From: Hemibagrus wyckioides
Lineage: Eukaryota; Chordata; Actinopteri; Siluriformes; Bagridae
Length of the DNA: 64,000 nt
Reading direction: 5' to 3'
Assembly: GCF_019097595.1 (NCBI RefSeq)
Contig: NC_080732.1
Location: 4,400,854-4,464,853, forward strand
Position 1 is the first letter of the stretch, and each line of letters starts with the position of its first letter. Below, piece after piece: positions 1 through 13,782 of this stretch. The notes beneath the pieces are model-generated. The model saw only the letters and a program-made list of their open reading frames with translations, was not told the origin of the DNA and did no database searches. A program made the translations under genes and the position numbers.

Positions 1-1611
1 ACAATATAATCAGTCCTGAGACTAGAGCTACAGTCTGGAGACTGTGGTGGAACTGAGCATCAGCTTCCTGTCTGTCTGTCTCTCTGTGGAGCTCCAGAGA
101 CGGACCATGAACATCAGAGCTCTGATAAGAAACACATGCTCGGTACAGTTCAGAGCCGATTTTCGTGCCCGGATGTCCTTTTTTAGGAAACTCTCCACTT
201 GTCGGAGACGAGCACAATCAGAAGCAGGCGTCGCAGCCATCAACGTGCCAGGATAGTTTTGGAATGTGGGACAGGAAAACTTGCTGGAAACCCCCCCAGG
301 ACCGGCATACACGGCTTCAGTGACTACGTTCTCACTTGGATCTACTCTACAGTCACAGAAATTAGACATAGATGATTCCAAATGATTATGGTCTGGAAGA
401 GGCCTTGGGATAGAACGGTGGAGACGGACCAAAATTGAAGCAAAAAAAAAGTTTGCTTTTTGCAAAGAGGCCTTGAGTAAAGCAAAAACAGCACCTCATG
501 GGCATCCTGTCCTGGCAGACTATACAAATAGTTCAGTCTTCACACACACACAAATGCTTCGCTTGGCCGGTGCTCTGTAGAGGTTTGGAGCAGGAAATCC
601 AGGATTTATTAGAGGCAGGCCAGACGACTGACTGCCCCAACACTCAGTAGCTTTTCTCAGATCATAGTCAAATCTCACCATAATATTTTCACCATGCCTG
701 GAAAAACGGCCGTCACGCAAAACCTGGCTTCCTTCTAATCATCACATGCTCTTGCACCTGCAGCCACGATGAACATAAGAAGCACCATTATGGAGTAAAG
801 AATTCAGAAGTCCTTCAGGAGTGTTTAGCATTGAGAATAGGATGGATTGTACAAGCCGGCCTGTAAATTAGAGATTTATATTCATTACCTGTCATTTTTA
901 TGGTGTGGATATAAACTGGAGTTCACATAGGTTACTCTTTATAAGTTATTCTACTACACCGTGGTGGAATTCTCGAATCTGATTGGTTAGAAGGTGTTTT
1001 CTATAGCAGCATAAGCTACATATTTTACTTATTTTATGCACATTCCACATACTTAAGTTAAATGTTGACCTCTAAACTTAATCTGTGGGATGTGCTGGTC
1101 AAACAAGTCCAACTTTCTTAAAAGACTTGCTGCTAACATCATGGTGCCTCATACCACAGCATACCTTCCGAGGTGTTTTGTCCTCACCAGATCACCAGAT
1201 TAGAACTGTTTTGAAGGCCATACTATTACGTAGGTGGTTTTAATCTTATGGCTGTATGCGACACACACGAGGCAAGACGCTTTAAATATCTTGTGTGTTA
1301 CTCAGTAACCGTGTATGCTGACAGCTGTTAAATAAACGGACGCATGTTTCTCTTCAGCACCAACAGCTCTTCCATTCCAAGGTCATAACATCATAATAAC
1401 CGGAAGATCTCTTGCTCCTGCACTTGTTATCTGGGTCTCAGTCTAAGAAAACAAAAGAGATACTGAATGAACTGAGGGCACATGAAAAAAAACAGTGTTC
1501 CCTTCCTGACACAACATCCACCGAAGCAGACGAAGGTGAGTTCATAACCAGACATAATATACTGTAGAATAAATAACAACAGCTTTATCTATTTTCTAAT
1601 ACGTTTACCGA
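1..1611. other. No gene recognised (likely prex2 intron 1)
   Basis: Open frames occur, the longest being 145 codons on the minus strand at 28-465, but their products resemble no family I know and codon use looks random. Given the prex2 first exon on the minus strand to the right, this is most simply intronic. Confidence 0.4.
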
Positions 1612-1974
1612 CACACATATCCAGAGCAACTTTACAGTTTCTCTCATGTTATACAGCTAAGGCTTAAGGGCCTTGCTCAGGGGCCCAGTAGTAGCATCTG
1701 GGTGGACCTGGGATTCAAACTCACAACCTTCTGATCAGTAGTCCTACGCCTTAACCACTACGCTACACGATTGAAAAGAGATATATATTTACATTTCTGG
1801 CATTAGGCAGACACTCTTATCCAGAGCAACTTTACAGTTTATCTCATTTTATATAACTAAGGATTAAGGGCCTTGCTCAGGGGCCCAGCAGTGGCATCTT
1901 GGTGCAACCTGGGATTCAAACTCACATTCTTCCCAACAGTAGTCCATCACCTTATAGCCACTAAGCGACCACAT
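1612..1974. repeat. Two tandem copies of a SINE/MITE-like fish repeat
   Basis: Two similar segments, about 1612-1770 and 1788-1974, share 'ccagagcaactttacagttt', 'taagggccttgctcaggggc' and 'tgggattcaaactcaca'. The order is the same in each. The tRNA-like wording of the last part and the abundance of this motif in fish genomes suggest a SINE-type repeat duplicated in place. Confidence 0.65.
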
Positions 1975-4900
1975 CCACCAAAACCACAGGAATGGGCTAA
2001 TACCTGATGCTGCTGAACCGATACGGACCTTTTTCCCCTAATAATTAGACTAGTTTAATAAAATGATAATAAGACAAAACTTTTCACTACATTTATGCAA
2101 GGAAGATTTCAAGCTAATATAAGTCTAATTATCTGGGATATTCTGTATACTGTTATTACAGTGGCCTGCATCTTTTCCACATTTTATAGGAACTAAAATA
2201 ACATCACTGGGACTCATTAGGGTTGTGTATCATTAATCTACACAAAACTGAAGTGAGGGGAAATATCAGTATGGCTTCCCAAATTACTTAAATCCGAAGA
2301 ACTTTGAAATACGAAATTGATCTGGTGGGAATAATATATAAGTTTCCTTAATTATCTGATCACTTTATGATGGCATAAGTATTCACCCCCGATATTGCTG
2401 TGAAGCTTTCCATCGCCATTATTCCATGTATCACATCTGAGATCAGTAAGCGCTGCCAGAAATATGAAAATATGACCGAGGAATTTCATCGAATTTCTGA
2501 AATACCAAAATCATCAAAAAATAAAAGATAAATGAGATAAAATGATACCCTTCATGGCCACCCTGATGAGACATGATTGGTCAAATGACCAGTGATTACT
2601 CAGATGAGATGTTCTATCAGTATCTACTGTCCTGTTCTGACCCGTCGTTCACTCAAATGAACTTTAAACCTTAAAAAAGTTAATACAAAAAAATGACTTT
2701 TTTATCCCATTTCCACTGCTGGAATACTTTTTGTATGTTTGTTGGTGGTTTTGTTTTCGACATGAAGCATTATGTAACGAATTATATGAGTTCATAACAG
2801 GATTTCTAAACAGGACCAGTACATTCTGTGCAAATGAAGAAAGACTTATTGCGAATATGATCATTAGAAACAGGCCGCTTCAGTCTGAAGACGTTTCGCT
2901 GATTCTTTGTTGTTTTAATTAGTCCAGATTTTCATTTAGTGTCAGATAGCAAACTTTCTCCGAGGCTCAGTAAAGTGATTCAAGTTAAAACGACTTTGTT
3001 ATTCTTGGTGATAACTTGGTAAATGCATTAAAGGGATAAAGATGTATTTTTTGGTGATTTAACATTCTGGGGAGATAACAAATTCTTCCTTATCGCACGG
3101 GAGTGAGTTGATAATGGCTATGTCTGCAGGGTTTAATGAACCAGTGGAGTGTGAAAGCAGAGCAACAACCAGGCAAGTGTGTGTGTGTGTGGAGCAGCAG
3201 AAGAAGCTCGTTCTCATTCGGAATGCTAAAAGCTGTAAGAATTAAAATGAGGCCATGAAGAGCCAAACTCTAGAGCTTTGTAGGTGCTTGTGAGGAAAAT
3301 GGCCCAGGTCAACAGAAACCATAAGTTTCCTGCCAGCTGTTATGAGCAAGGTCGTAGTTATGGGATCTGTAGTGTGTGTGATCTCGTCCTCTCCTGAGTA
3401 GGTTAAAGACGGCGAAATGGCTATCGACTGCAAAACAAAGGTCATCTGTCACTCCCAGACAAAACAGGATGAAAGCCACATGTTTGCGACTCCTTCATGA
3501 GGAGGCTAACAGCAGGTGACCGTTCGCATTCCTGACTTTAAGCAGAAAGTCCCCATGTGGGATGAGGCAGGGACAGAAAATCAGTGCAGTGTAAGGGTCT
3601 GTTGTTTTTGAAAAGAAATTTATTGCCCAAGCACTTTAACAGTTGCCCAAAGATTTTGCTTTTACTTGTGCAAACTCATAGATATGCACATGCGTGATGT
3701 CTTTTAATACGTGCCTGCACCAGACAGGAAATGGGTGCTGATTTTCTTCCTGTTGGAGGAAAAACTACATTTATCAGCCCTATTTCTGCGTAGCATCAAC
3801 AACACAGGAATGCTGTTCCTCTGTGTGCATACACAGACCACCAGCAGCAGCGACTACATCAAGCTAGAGAGACTTTTTTTTTGCCTAAATGATACGCAGG
3901 GACAATGCCGTCTTTTAGCGAAGCTCATGACAACACCAGGACTCGTCTCAGGCGCCGCACAATGTAGCTACAGTGCTGGGAAATGTCCACAGGAAGGACA
4001 GACTATAAATACAGTTCTGATCATGTCCAATCTGTCCTTGGAGATGTCATTTGCAGTTGTTGAAAAGATTTCTGTGTATATGCTTTGGTCAACTAAGTGG
4101 TCCTAAATCCCACCACAGGACTGATTTGTTTTTCAGTTGCATATCTGAGACATTATCATCATCAGTATGTGACAACAAGATGAATAAATAAAATAAAACA
4201 GTTAGAGTTTAATAGACGGCTCAATGCCAGTGTTTACACAACCTGTTGTAATGGAGCCTATTATCAGGAGTTCATGATTCCACATCCTGGGGAAAAAAAC
4301 AAAGCAAATCTAGCCTTGCTCTCTATGTGGGAGGGAAGGCATACAATCTGTCAGTCACACTGAGCTTGTGTATGAGGTAGAGGGCAGGTAGCACTTTTAT
4401 TAGAGTGTGTTACTCTTCCCCGAGTCTTGGAGGAAGCACATAATATCCTTCAGCCTCCCTGGTTGTCTTATGATGGTCGAATGATGTCCTCTTAATTGGA
4501 ACACATTTGAAAGAAACCTAATGATAATGATCTCATCTTTGGTGCAAGGTCATGTTCAAGCATGGTGATGCTACTGGTGAAAAGTTGCTCTTGTCAGCCG
4601 AGCACATTTTGGTGTACGAAGGATGGGACTCGGATATAAGTCGCATCCCAGGCATATGTAAATAGATCTGTGTCAAAATAATAAGAAATGCGCATTAAGG
4701 ACTTGAATGAAAATGCAGCCTACAAGACTACAAATCTGGGGATTTCTTTCACTTGAGAAGCTTATACTGTACATACTCCACTGGCTTCTCAGCTGCTGAG
4801 TCCTTGAACAAAGGAAGTGATTTGGGGCTTATATCATGCCCTGCATTTCAATTCTGTCGCACTCTAGTTGCTTTTTCCAAAGCCTTGGAAACAAACACGG

Positions 4901-7900
4901 ATAAGCAAGGATTCAGGAGCAAAATACATTTTCACAACACTGTCTCCAATTATGCTCTTTAAAGCAGCGTTAATGATCAGCAAATACGCCGACTAATAGA
5001 ATTTACTACAACAGTCAGCATCCTACTGAATATGCATTAGAATGAACTATATATTTACTCTAAAGCTGATTATGCAATCCCATGACTGGCTGGATGTTGA
5101 TCATGCTGACTAAGCTGGAATTTCTGTTCCAAGTCTTAGTCAGTCTTTACCAGAACATAGTCACTGTCATTATTGTGCTACTGATTAAAACCTTGGTAAC
5201 TACGAATGACCCACTTTTCCTGGAACAACCGCTTTGAATGGTCGACTTTGCTTTGAAACGTCGTCCTTGATTCTTTATCCCTGATCCCTGTCACAAAATT
5301 GGATGCTGCAAATTGTGAAAGAACCCCAAGAACTTTTTTGTGTAAGTCCTTAGAGACATGCCTGAATGGGAATGAAAAGGGGAATGGCCAGAAAAGGACC
5401 CCTTCGAAGGGCTCTGGGCTCAATGCCATCTTTGTATAAGGGAAGAAACAGTGGCCTTTGCTAACCCGTCCAGCGCGCCAGGCTCTGTCCTGTTAGAGCC
5501 TTCCTGGCTGAAAGAGCACAGACTACAGGAAGAGACATGTGGATGGCACCCTGCGAGTTCGAAACCAGAGATCGAACTTGATGAGCTTTCCAACTGATTT
5601 GTCCTGGAGCCATTGATTGTTCAGTTAATAGGTTAACCAAAGATGGAACCTTTTTACTAAAGATGTTTTTCTTCAAGACAATTTCTCTTCGAAAACGATG
5701 AAAGATTTGCCACTAATTCTGATCTGGACAAAGGTTAATTGTGACTTAACCTTAAATCTACATACAAATTGGAAACGTTCCGACAAGGAGGGTGAACCCT
5801 GGTAGTAGTTTGAGGGTAAATTAAATGTGGAAAGATGTTGGCTGCTAGGATTAATCTCAGTTTTAACATGTTGAAATAACCAGGTTATGAACTACAGAGT
5901 TGAAAATATAGAGGTTCGGAAGAGCGGAGGTTTGCTAGCATTTCAGGTGGCGGGAATTCCTTTCAGATTCTTCTTCCTGGCATGCTTGAACACTAGCTTC
6001 AAACATGCAACACTAGCTTTTTGTATTAAGGCCCATTTCACGTAGCATGGAACCCTCACAAGTGGCCCCTCTATGTCAGCACCTGTCACAAGGAAGGACA
6101 GCTGGCATGAGAGGACACATAAGCATCCTATTCATCCCCTAGCATAAGGATGCATTAACATTAAGAATCGTAGAATCCATTTAAATGGCTGTTTGGTGTG
6201 TTTATCTGTCAAATGCAGTGACCAAAAGATTCGAGGCTGAATCGATTCAAATGCATGATGCGAAGCAAACGGGGGTTGCATGTTGAGGTAAAATTGCAAA
6301 CTGAGCCAAAGGACAGAGCTGTAGTGCTGCAGAAATGCGAAGTAACAAGACTGTTAGACGAAAAGATAAAATAATTGGTGGATGTGATGCATAATTTTTG
6401 TTTAAATAGTAAATATTTATAGCATTAATGACCAATGTACAGGTGATTATATGACTTCCTCTTGATTTAATCATCAAACTTCTCACCAATGAATGAAACA
6501 GTTTCACATGTACATGTATGTTTTCAGCCACATATACCTCCTCCTTTTTATTCATATAATATTTGGATTCCGCCTAATTAAGTGTGAAGGAGCCTATAAA
6601 ACACGGATACAGGATTCAAGGATCCAAACAGTCCGGTAAATATTATTATAGATGTTATATGATTCTTCTTGAGTTTGATTCACAAATGGATTCTGATTCA
6701 TTGAGTAATTTGTTTTGCTTTTTTTTTTTTGCCAAAGCTATGGAAAAGGAGCGAGAGCACAGGAAGAACAGAGCACAATGTAAAGCAAGGGAGGGCCAGG
6801 AAGGAAGGAAATCCTGCTTGCCATGAAACAAAAGCAAAAGGAACTCGCCGACTGGAGCCCGCTGAAAGCTCTCACTAGCCCGCCGCATTCACAAACCTGA
6901 CACCCAAACTCTGTAGGCTAAAGCGTGCTAAATATGCCATTAAGAAAAGGAAGATCGCGGTCCTGAACATCCCACCTTATTATGTTGGGTATAATTCTCG
7001 TCTCCGCTGAAGTGTCAAAGGGAAATCTCATTTTTGTGAAGATCAAAACAGCGCAATACAAAGTGTATCAATCCAGACACCCTTCAACGCTTTTTTCTCC
7101 CATTCTTTCATGTGAAATTGGAGAACACCTGCATGATGAAAAGAAGTCAGAGATTCAAAAAAACAAACAAGACAGCGATCATATGAAGCTACATCGTGTA
7201 GGACTCAATAGCTGGCTTTGTATGGCAGCTCTTTGTGTCTGTAGCCATTGGGGAAGACACACAGCGCGCTATGTGAGAAGAATTTTAAAATCAAAGTCGA
7301 AGGAATTTCTGAACCTTTCGCAGCTCCAAAAGAACAGATTGACTGTTTGCTGAGAATAAGACACAACACAGAGACAGGGCGTTGCTAATTAGCATTTCCG
7401 ACGGAGATGAGTCCCCTTAGGCCCCCCTTAGGCAGTGGAAAATGTAATGTATGCATATTACAGAGACAAGAATCTGAACAATCCTCCACGTAGACAGCAT
7501 CAAACTTGCACTGCTTGTTCGAGTGGAAATGCCTGATGGACAAATTCAGGTGAAACAGCAGAGCAAGGACTGGTGCTGGTGTTTGATTAGCGATGGTGAA
7601 GGTGAGGATGTTAGCAGTCGGTGCTCGTCTCCTTTCCAATTACAGCTGACAGTTTTCCCAGAGCCTCGGACAAATTACCGAGATGACCATGGATTCTTCA
7701 GAGCAGTGAATTCTTTCGAAAGGGTCGCTCTAAGAACTTTTCTCAGTGTCGTTCAACCAGCTGTATGGCTAGCATCTGCTGAACATCTACTAATTTGTTT
7801 GCAGATGCAGCAGTAATAGATTTATTATCTCACTTTGGCTGCTACAAGATTTTTAAACACACGGAATGGAAAATCTCAACTCGTAAATCCGCACATCAAT

Positions 7901-7934
7901 ATTTATCATATCACAACTAGCTTGAATTCTAAAT
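1975..7934. other. Long non-coding stretch, no gene recognised
   Basis: AT-rich DNA with only short unconvincing open frames, such as 131 codons at 3711-4106 plus. The part at 2150-2530 carries phrases like 'aagtattcaccccc' that recall decayed DNA transposons, but no ends were found. A short GT run lies at 3178-3190. Probably prex2 intron 1. Confidence 0.4.
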
Positions 7935-8350
7935 GGTGAACATTTTGTCCTCAAAATTGATGCGTTAGAAGCAGGAAAAATGGGCAAGCGTAAGGATTTG
8001 AGGGAGTTTGACGAAGGGCCAAATTGTGATAGCTAGACAGAGCATCTCCAAAACTGCAGCTCTTGTGGGGTGTTCCCGGTCTGCAGTGGTCAGTATCTAT
8101 CAAAAATGGTCCAAGGAAGGAACAGTGGTGAACCGGCGACAGGGTCATGGGCGGCCAAGGCTCACTGATGCGTGTGGGGATCCGATCCACAAGACGAGCT
8201 ACTGTTGATCAAATTGCTGAAGACGTTAATGCTGGCTCTGATAGAAAGGTGTCAGAATACACAGTGCATCGCAGTTTGTTGCATTTTGACAGAAAAAGGA
8301 TGACCAACACAATATTAGGCAGGTGGTCATAATGTTATGCCTGATCAGTG
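7935..8350 (+). mobile_element. Tc1-type deletion derivative, family B
   Basis: Decayed copy of a Tc1-like element keeping the N-terminal helix-turn-helix part of the transposase ([20 protein letters not shown], then a second HTH with an RATVDQIAEDVNAGS block). After EYTVHRSLL it jumps straight to the right terminal repeat, ending 'aatgttatgcctgatcagtg' next to TA. The left terminal repeat is missing and the DDE domain is deleted. Confidence 0.75.
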
Positions 8351-9297
8351 TAAATCGAGGTAGTTCACATTAATACTCATCTCCACCAAATCAGATAAAT
8401 GATTGGATCAACATGTGTAAATGTATACATAGATTATAACTAAAAAATAATCAGATTACAGTACTTGGTGCATGTATACAGTTTATCTGTTCTAACATGT
8501 TGCTTTTGAGACTGAAAGAAGGCATTTGCATCTATTAAAAATGGAGAAACTTGTGAGCAGCCAACTTTTTCTTAGATCAGTCTACTGTGCATTATTACTG
8601 TAGGCCCCGGTTAAAGGAAAAGCCCTTTAATCAAGGCTGCTGCTTCCATAACAGCAGGAGTGAAGATTAACTGGCAGGAAGAAGTCAAGGATGGGGGGTG
8701 GGTGGGTGATTTGACCCCCTATGAGGAGGGGCAATAGCGGGGTCACTGCTTGTACTGAGCATGCATACCCCATTTGGCTTCAGTCCTAGTCACATGCTCG
8801 AATGAAATACAACAATACGACTGGCTGCTCCTGTAGTAAACAAAACCCCAGTGGAAGTAGAAGTCTAACATGTGTGTCCGGGTCTCTAAGGCATAATTAA
8901 TAAAATGTTTAACATAATAGAGATAAATACTCTACCTCTGTGTCTTTTATAAGCTTTTCAGAAGGTTTAGGGTTTCATTTCATCCCAGGTGCTTTCTGTC
9001 AAACTTTCAGAAAAGCTCAGTTTGAGACCTCTATGGTTTTGGGGGTTTGTTTTTGTTTTATTTAACCTCCTACGTAGCCTAAAATTCAATATAGAAACAG
9101 CTGATACAACATCTGATAAGGTGGTGGCCGAATCTAGCCTACTACTGCAGAGAAAACTTGCAGGCCAAGCAGAAACGATGGATCTCAGCTGACCTCAGAA
9201 TGAGATTTTATGGGTGAGGTTTCTCTTTAAACTTAATTTTCCAGTAGGTTTACTGCTTAGTGAGAACTTAAATGAAATAGAAGCTTGATAAAAGCTG
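8351..9297. other. No gene recognised
   Basis: AT-rich unique-looking DNA with nothing I can assign. Only short open frames without family resemblance are present. Confidence 0.4.
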
Positions 9298-9556
9298 TAT
9301 GGCCAAAAGTATGTGGACGCCTGACCATCACATTTTATATGAATATTCCAGTCCAGATTTTTTTAATTAACTTTGTGGAAAAAACCTCTATAAAATCAAT
9401 ACAAATCTATGGGGATCCATGATGAAGTTGTTTGAGGAGGTCTGGGGTTGCAGTCGCTGTTCCAGTTCATCGCAAAGGTCCTCAGTAGGAGTCAGAGTCA
9501 GGTTTCAGCGAAGGACACTCTCTCGTTCTTCCACTCCAAACCTTGGTGTCTTATAG
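9298..9556 (-). mobile_element. Decayed Tc1-like fragment, third family
   Basis: Begins with the terminal-repeat-like 'tggccaaaagtatgtggacg', a phrase typical of a fish Tc1 family. It continues with a reverse-oriented decayed transposase 3' part (tcatcgcaaaggtcctcag and gagtcagagtcaggtttcag). The other end is not recognisable. Confidence 0.6.
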
Positions 9557-12500
9557 AAGGTAGTTTGAAAGTCGTTTTCCGAAGTGCGACGTGAACATCT
9601 TCAACTGTAATCCTGGTTACTGCACGTGAGAAACATGTGACGTGAGTTAAACACTGAAAGATCTCTCACATGTTACACAGCGGACGATGTTGTGCATTGA
9701 TGTAGGCCTATTTGTCATATTTATTTGTTTGCACATGTTGTTAATCTATGAACAAATCAACAAGCTTGAAAATATTTCCTTTTTATAGCTCCAAAGTATT
9801 TAAGCCTGGAGTCTTGAAAAAAGGCTAATACTTAGATCTGGGTCCAACGTCCTTAAAGCTTCACAGCCTTAAGAGTGCTGTTGATGAGACGGAGTGTTTA
9901 CGCCTATCATTTTTGATCGTTTTATGATGAGCTTCACAAAAAGCGGAGTGTAATCTGTAACACAACTGTACATTCAGCTTAGTTGCACAACTGCTTGTGG
10001 TTCATCTAATTGAACTAAGGCTGGAATATAATACATTTCCATGGTAAATATGTTTCACTAGAGACCCAAAGGAGTAGTATACATTAAAAGAGTGCAAAAC
10101 CCCATAAGGAAAATTTCATTTTTATAGTGCCACAATTTCATTTTTATGTGTTTCATTATCAAGCATAAAAAAACATGACACTGGGTGGTCAAGCCTTCAA
10201 GCCACAGAGGAAAATTTTGCAGAGGGACCAGTTAACCGAGCCGAGGCTCAGAGGAAGACGCTGCACTCACAGGCTAATCGGTTTTTCTACTGAAACGAAA
10301 ACGTTAACTGGATTTCCTTCACTCTCTCCCCAGACTATTTATTCCCGCATGTGGGCTTCATTAAAAAAATCAATTAGGTAATTAAATTTTACAACAAATC
10401 ACCAAAAAAGCGATTTTCCAGTATACATGCAATGCAAGGATTGTTTTATACACTTATACACAGTTTCTTGGCTTCTGAATATCTAAAATAAACACCTATC
10501 TAAGAGCGGCCATTATCAAGATGAACAGTTACATAAGACATTCTAGGGAAATTGCAGACACAGCCCTTGAGGACACTTCCTCTGTCTGGGAACCAGAGCC
10601 AAATCTTTACATCGTGCAACATGTTTTATTCTGATTGTCAACCAGGTCTCTGTATTAATCTGACCAGACATCATATCATGTCTGACTTTGCTTAACCACC
10701 AGGATATATGATTTATGCGAGAAAGCACCAAGCCCAGGCTCTCGTGTCAGAACCCCCACGGGCAATTTCTCCAGGCTTGTCTACAAGGAGCCAAACTGTC
10801 TAGTACACACCCCCTCCACCCAAATCCTAACAAACACAAATGCCCTCTGTTCCACATGGCACACATCCCCTGGTACCTCCAGGCAACAAAAAGCCTGAAG
10901 TCAGTCAAAGATCTCTGAGGGTCGACCTCAACAGGCCTTCAGGGCTGACTCTTGAAGTGCTGCGGTGATCAGAGACGGAACCTGGTAAAGAGGGACGGCG
11001 TAACTAATGGAGATGAGCTGTGAAAATGATCGGGCCCACACCTCACGTGGGACATGAGAGGAAACTTTGATCCTTGACACCTTGGATGATGATTTTAGTG
11101 GAATGTTTTTTCTTGTTTGAAAGAAAAAAAATCCAACCCGAATTAATATTTATCATCAACATGAAGTCTGAAGTTTTAAACTGATGCGGCGGCGCTTTAG
11201 TCTCTCACCCCCTCGTCTGTACACTTTCATGCTAGTACAACCATCAACGTCATCACACTCATCATCTCATAGACTGCTGACTAGCTGAGTCTCTGGTGCA
11301 TTGCATTCTGGGATTATGAGTCCAATGTTTTGCACCGACAGCTCACATTTCTCTTTATGTCTCTAATTTACCATTATGTCTAGGATTATTTTTATTTTTT
11401 TCATCTATTCAGTAGCTTTGTAACTGCACCCTGTGACATCAGAGCAACAAACACAGCCACAATTAACAAATTAGCACGAGAATCACTAGAGCTATCTGCT
11501 ACTTACACAAACTGCTAATAGGGACAGTATAGCTTGGCTGTTAAAGGTTCATTGACCGTGAGCGAAAGATTAAAGGTGGGGTTTAAATCTCAGGACTGAA
11601 AGCCACTACGGGCCCCTGAGCAAGATCCTTAACTCTAACAGATTCATCCTCTCTGCATGCGAACCCTTCCTTCTGGGAATCGGGTGTTAGAGAATCAAAT
11701 TAAAACAGCGTTGGTGAAAGGTTACTCTAAAACAAATTGAAATTGCCTGGAAGTTCCAAGTATTATAAATGCATTCATTTCCCAGGGGGATGTGTTAATG
11801 AATATTTTCTGCCGCTTAAAATAAAACCAGGCACTCTCTGTACTCTCAGTCTGGATGGAATCAGATGATTTCTAGGAAAAGCGGTTGTTGCGTTTTGCCT
11901 GAACAAAAACAATCCCCCCGTACCTACATTGAAACCATCTGTGGTAGAGGCTCCAGCCGAGGAATGCGTACATACATATGGTGTGGGAAACGACTCTCCT
12001 AATGACACACAGCACAGTGCCCTTAGCCCTGCTCTAGAGCACAATTCCCAGTGTTTAGCATGTCAACTGGTGGGAAAAGTGGATGCTTCTCAATATGTAT
12101 ATAAATGACTGTATTTTGGGGTCATCAGTATATTCCTTGAACTTACATGAGCGATCTTATAGAGTCGGTTTCCTTATCCGTGGCGCGGAAATTACTCTTT
12201 TGTCTCAGACATACAGCAGCAATTTTTTTTAAGACCATTTCCTCTCCTTCCTGCCTTTGACTCTCTGTTCATTCCATAATACCATTAAACTTGTGTTATT
12301 CTTCCAGTCTTTAAGCCTTTACAATCGAGTTAATGCTGTAAAGGAAGCAGTGACAGTCCAGGTGTTTGCAATCCCAAAATCTACCTGTGTTAGTGCTGGC
12401 ATGCTGTCTCTGCTGGGTCAGGTTCACGCTTGGCACGGACACAAACAGGTTACACGTATTTGCCATGCTAGACAAGAAGGCAAGCATTGAGAAGCTACAA

Positions 12501-12920
12501 TTAAAGATGCACATTTTTTCGCATTCGATACGATCATATCTTGCTCCTCTATCCTTTCTGTCAGTAAGAGAAACACATTTAACCTGCTTAATAACACACA
12601 GCATCATCTTTGCAAAAGGATAGTTTTTCTTTTAAATGGTCAGCAGCATCCCAGAGAGTATATCTAGACACAAAACCAATGGAATAAACAATGCAGTTCA
12701 ATACAATGCAAGGTCTTCCATTAGAAAGCCATGCCTCAGTAAAAATGATAAAGTACCCATGTTCTACCAAGGCTTTGAGACTTGAAAATCTCCAAACCTT
12801 GTCTTGGGGTTCCTCAGAGGTCCTTCTTCGGATGATTAGGGTCTAAACAGCAAGGGAATCATTTCTGAAAGGTGAAACCCCCAGTTGTAGGGTTCACCTT
12901 CATTTTTTTTTTAGAATCAT
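9557..12920. other. No gene; one SINE-like remnant
   Basis: No convincing open frame or exon. A short SINE/tRNA-like remnant ('cgggcccctgagcaagatcc') lies at about 11553-11645. The rest is unassigned, probably prex2 intron 1. Confidence 0.4.
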
Positions 12921-12942
12921 ACATATATATATATATATATAT

Positions 12943-13001
<59 letters not shown>
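12921..13001. repeat. (AT)n microsatellite
   Basis: An alternating AT run with one short interruption (ataaaatt). Open frames across it encode only Ile-Tyr repeats and are not genes. Confidence 0.95.
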
Positions 13002-13003
<2 letters not shown>

Positions 13004-13656
13004 CTCCAGACGGGACCTTTTGCATAAAAATGTATGTCCCACAATCCGAAACACATTCTGACTGAAGTATTGAATGTAATTCAGTTCCAGCTGAAGACTT
13101 TTGACAGACCAAACCACAAATGAAGTCCAGGTTACCTTTGAATCGCTCACTTCAGCACTTTTTCTCGCTCTACCATATCATCTTTAAAGCCGGTGAGTTT
13201 AACGGTTTAATGACTCGAGTACAGAAACGAGTCAGGTGCACCGGTGAGGACAAAAAAAAACAACACTTCAACAACTGAGTAGAAATGTGTCCAGGGTCTT
13301 GGATCTGATCGGTCAGTAGGCGTTCTCCTGTTCTCTTGTCTTGTGTGTCCTAACAACATGATATGGAAGTAGAAATCCCATAACATGAACTATAAATGGA
13401 TAACGGTAAAGGGCTTGGGAATAAGATGTACAGGAGGTGGTGTTGTAGGAAAAGTTTAGACACCTGTAATAGTTTTAAAGCAAAGGACAACAGGAAGACA
13501 TACAGGAAAAGAAAAGGATTTTTTTTTTTTTACTGTCAGTAATATCATGCAGTGGGAGGTTATGTGATACTGGGTATTTGCTGGCTTATGCAAACAACCC
13601 CATGTTCATGTATTTGTGATGTATTTGTTAGATCAGGTGAGATAGCCAGGCTTTAC
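13002..13656. other. Start of prex2 intron 1
   Basis: Immediately downstream, on the minus strand, of the prex2 exon 1 donor. No further exon or repeat was recognised. Confidence 0.4.
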
Positions 13657-13782
13657 CGAAAGGAAGTGCAAGGTCTCCACATAATCCCGTTCAGTGTGCA
13701 GCAGCTCCCGCAGCACGCAGACGCGCAGGCGCAGTTGCTTCTCCACATCCTTCCCGCTTTCGGCTTTATTCTCCTCACTCAT
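13657..13782 (-). CDS. prex2: P-Rex2 first coding exon (start of DH domain)
   Basis: P-Rex2 is a PIP3- and G-beta-gamma-regulated guanine nucleotide exchange factor for Rac. The minus strand encodes 42 residues from the ATG at 13782, starting [16 protein letters not shown]. They continue [18 protein letters not shown] and end near TLHFLS, the characteristic beginning of the P-Rex2 DH domain. The P-Rex2 N-terminus in other vertebrates is very similar, as I recall. The exon ends at a GTAAAG donor (13651-13656). The frame is open further upstream to an ATG at 13941, but that stretch is an ATT-repeat tyrosine run, so the internal ATG is preferred. No later exon was recognised in the window, so intron 1 probably continues off the left edge. 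The gene is divergent from cpa6. Confidence 0.85.

Noticed and set aside
28..465. 145-codon minus-strand frame as a gene
   Set aside because: No family resemblance, no splice support, and it lies where prex2 intron 1 is expected; length is compatible with chance.
3711..4106. 131-codon plus-strand frame as a gene
   Set aside because: No recognisable domain and no supporting context; likely chance.
12859..13150. Frames with (Tyr-Ile)n segments
   Set aside because: Translation of an AT microsatellite. The same applies to 38091-38384.
1..13650. Search for further prex2 exons on the minus strand
   Set aside because: No segment resembling the rest of the DH domain or the PH, DEP or PDZ domains was seen among the minus-strand frames; intron 1 seems to extend past the window.
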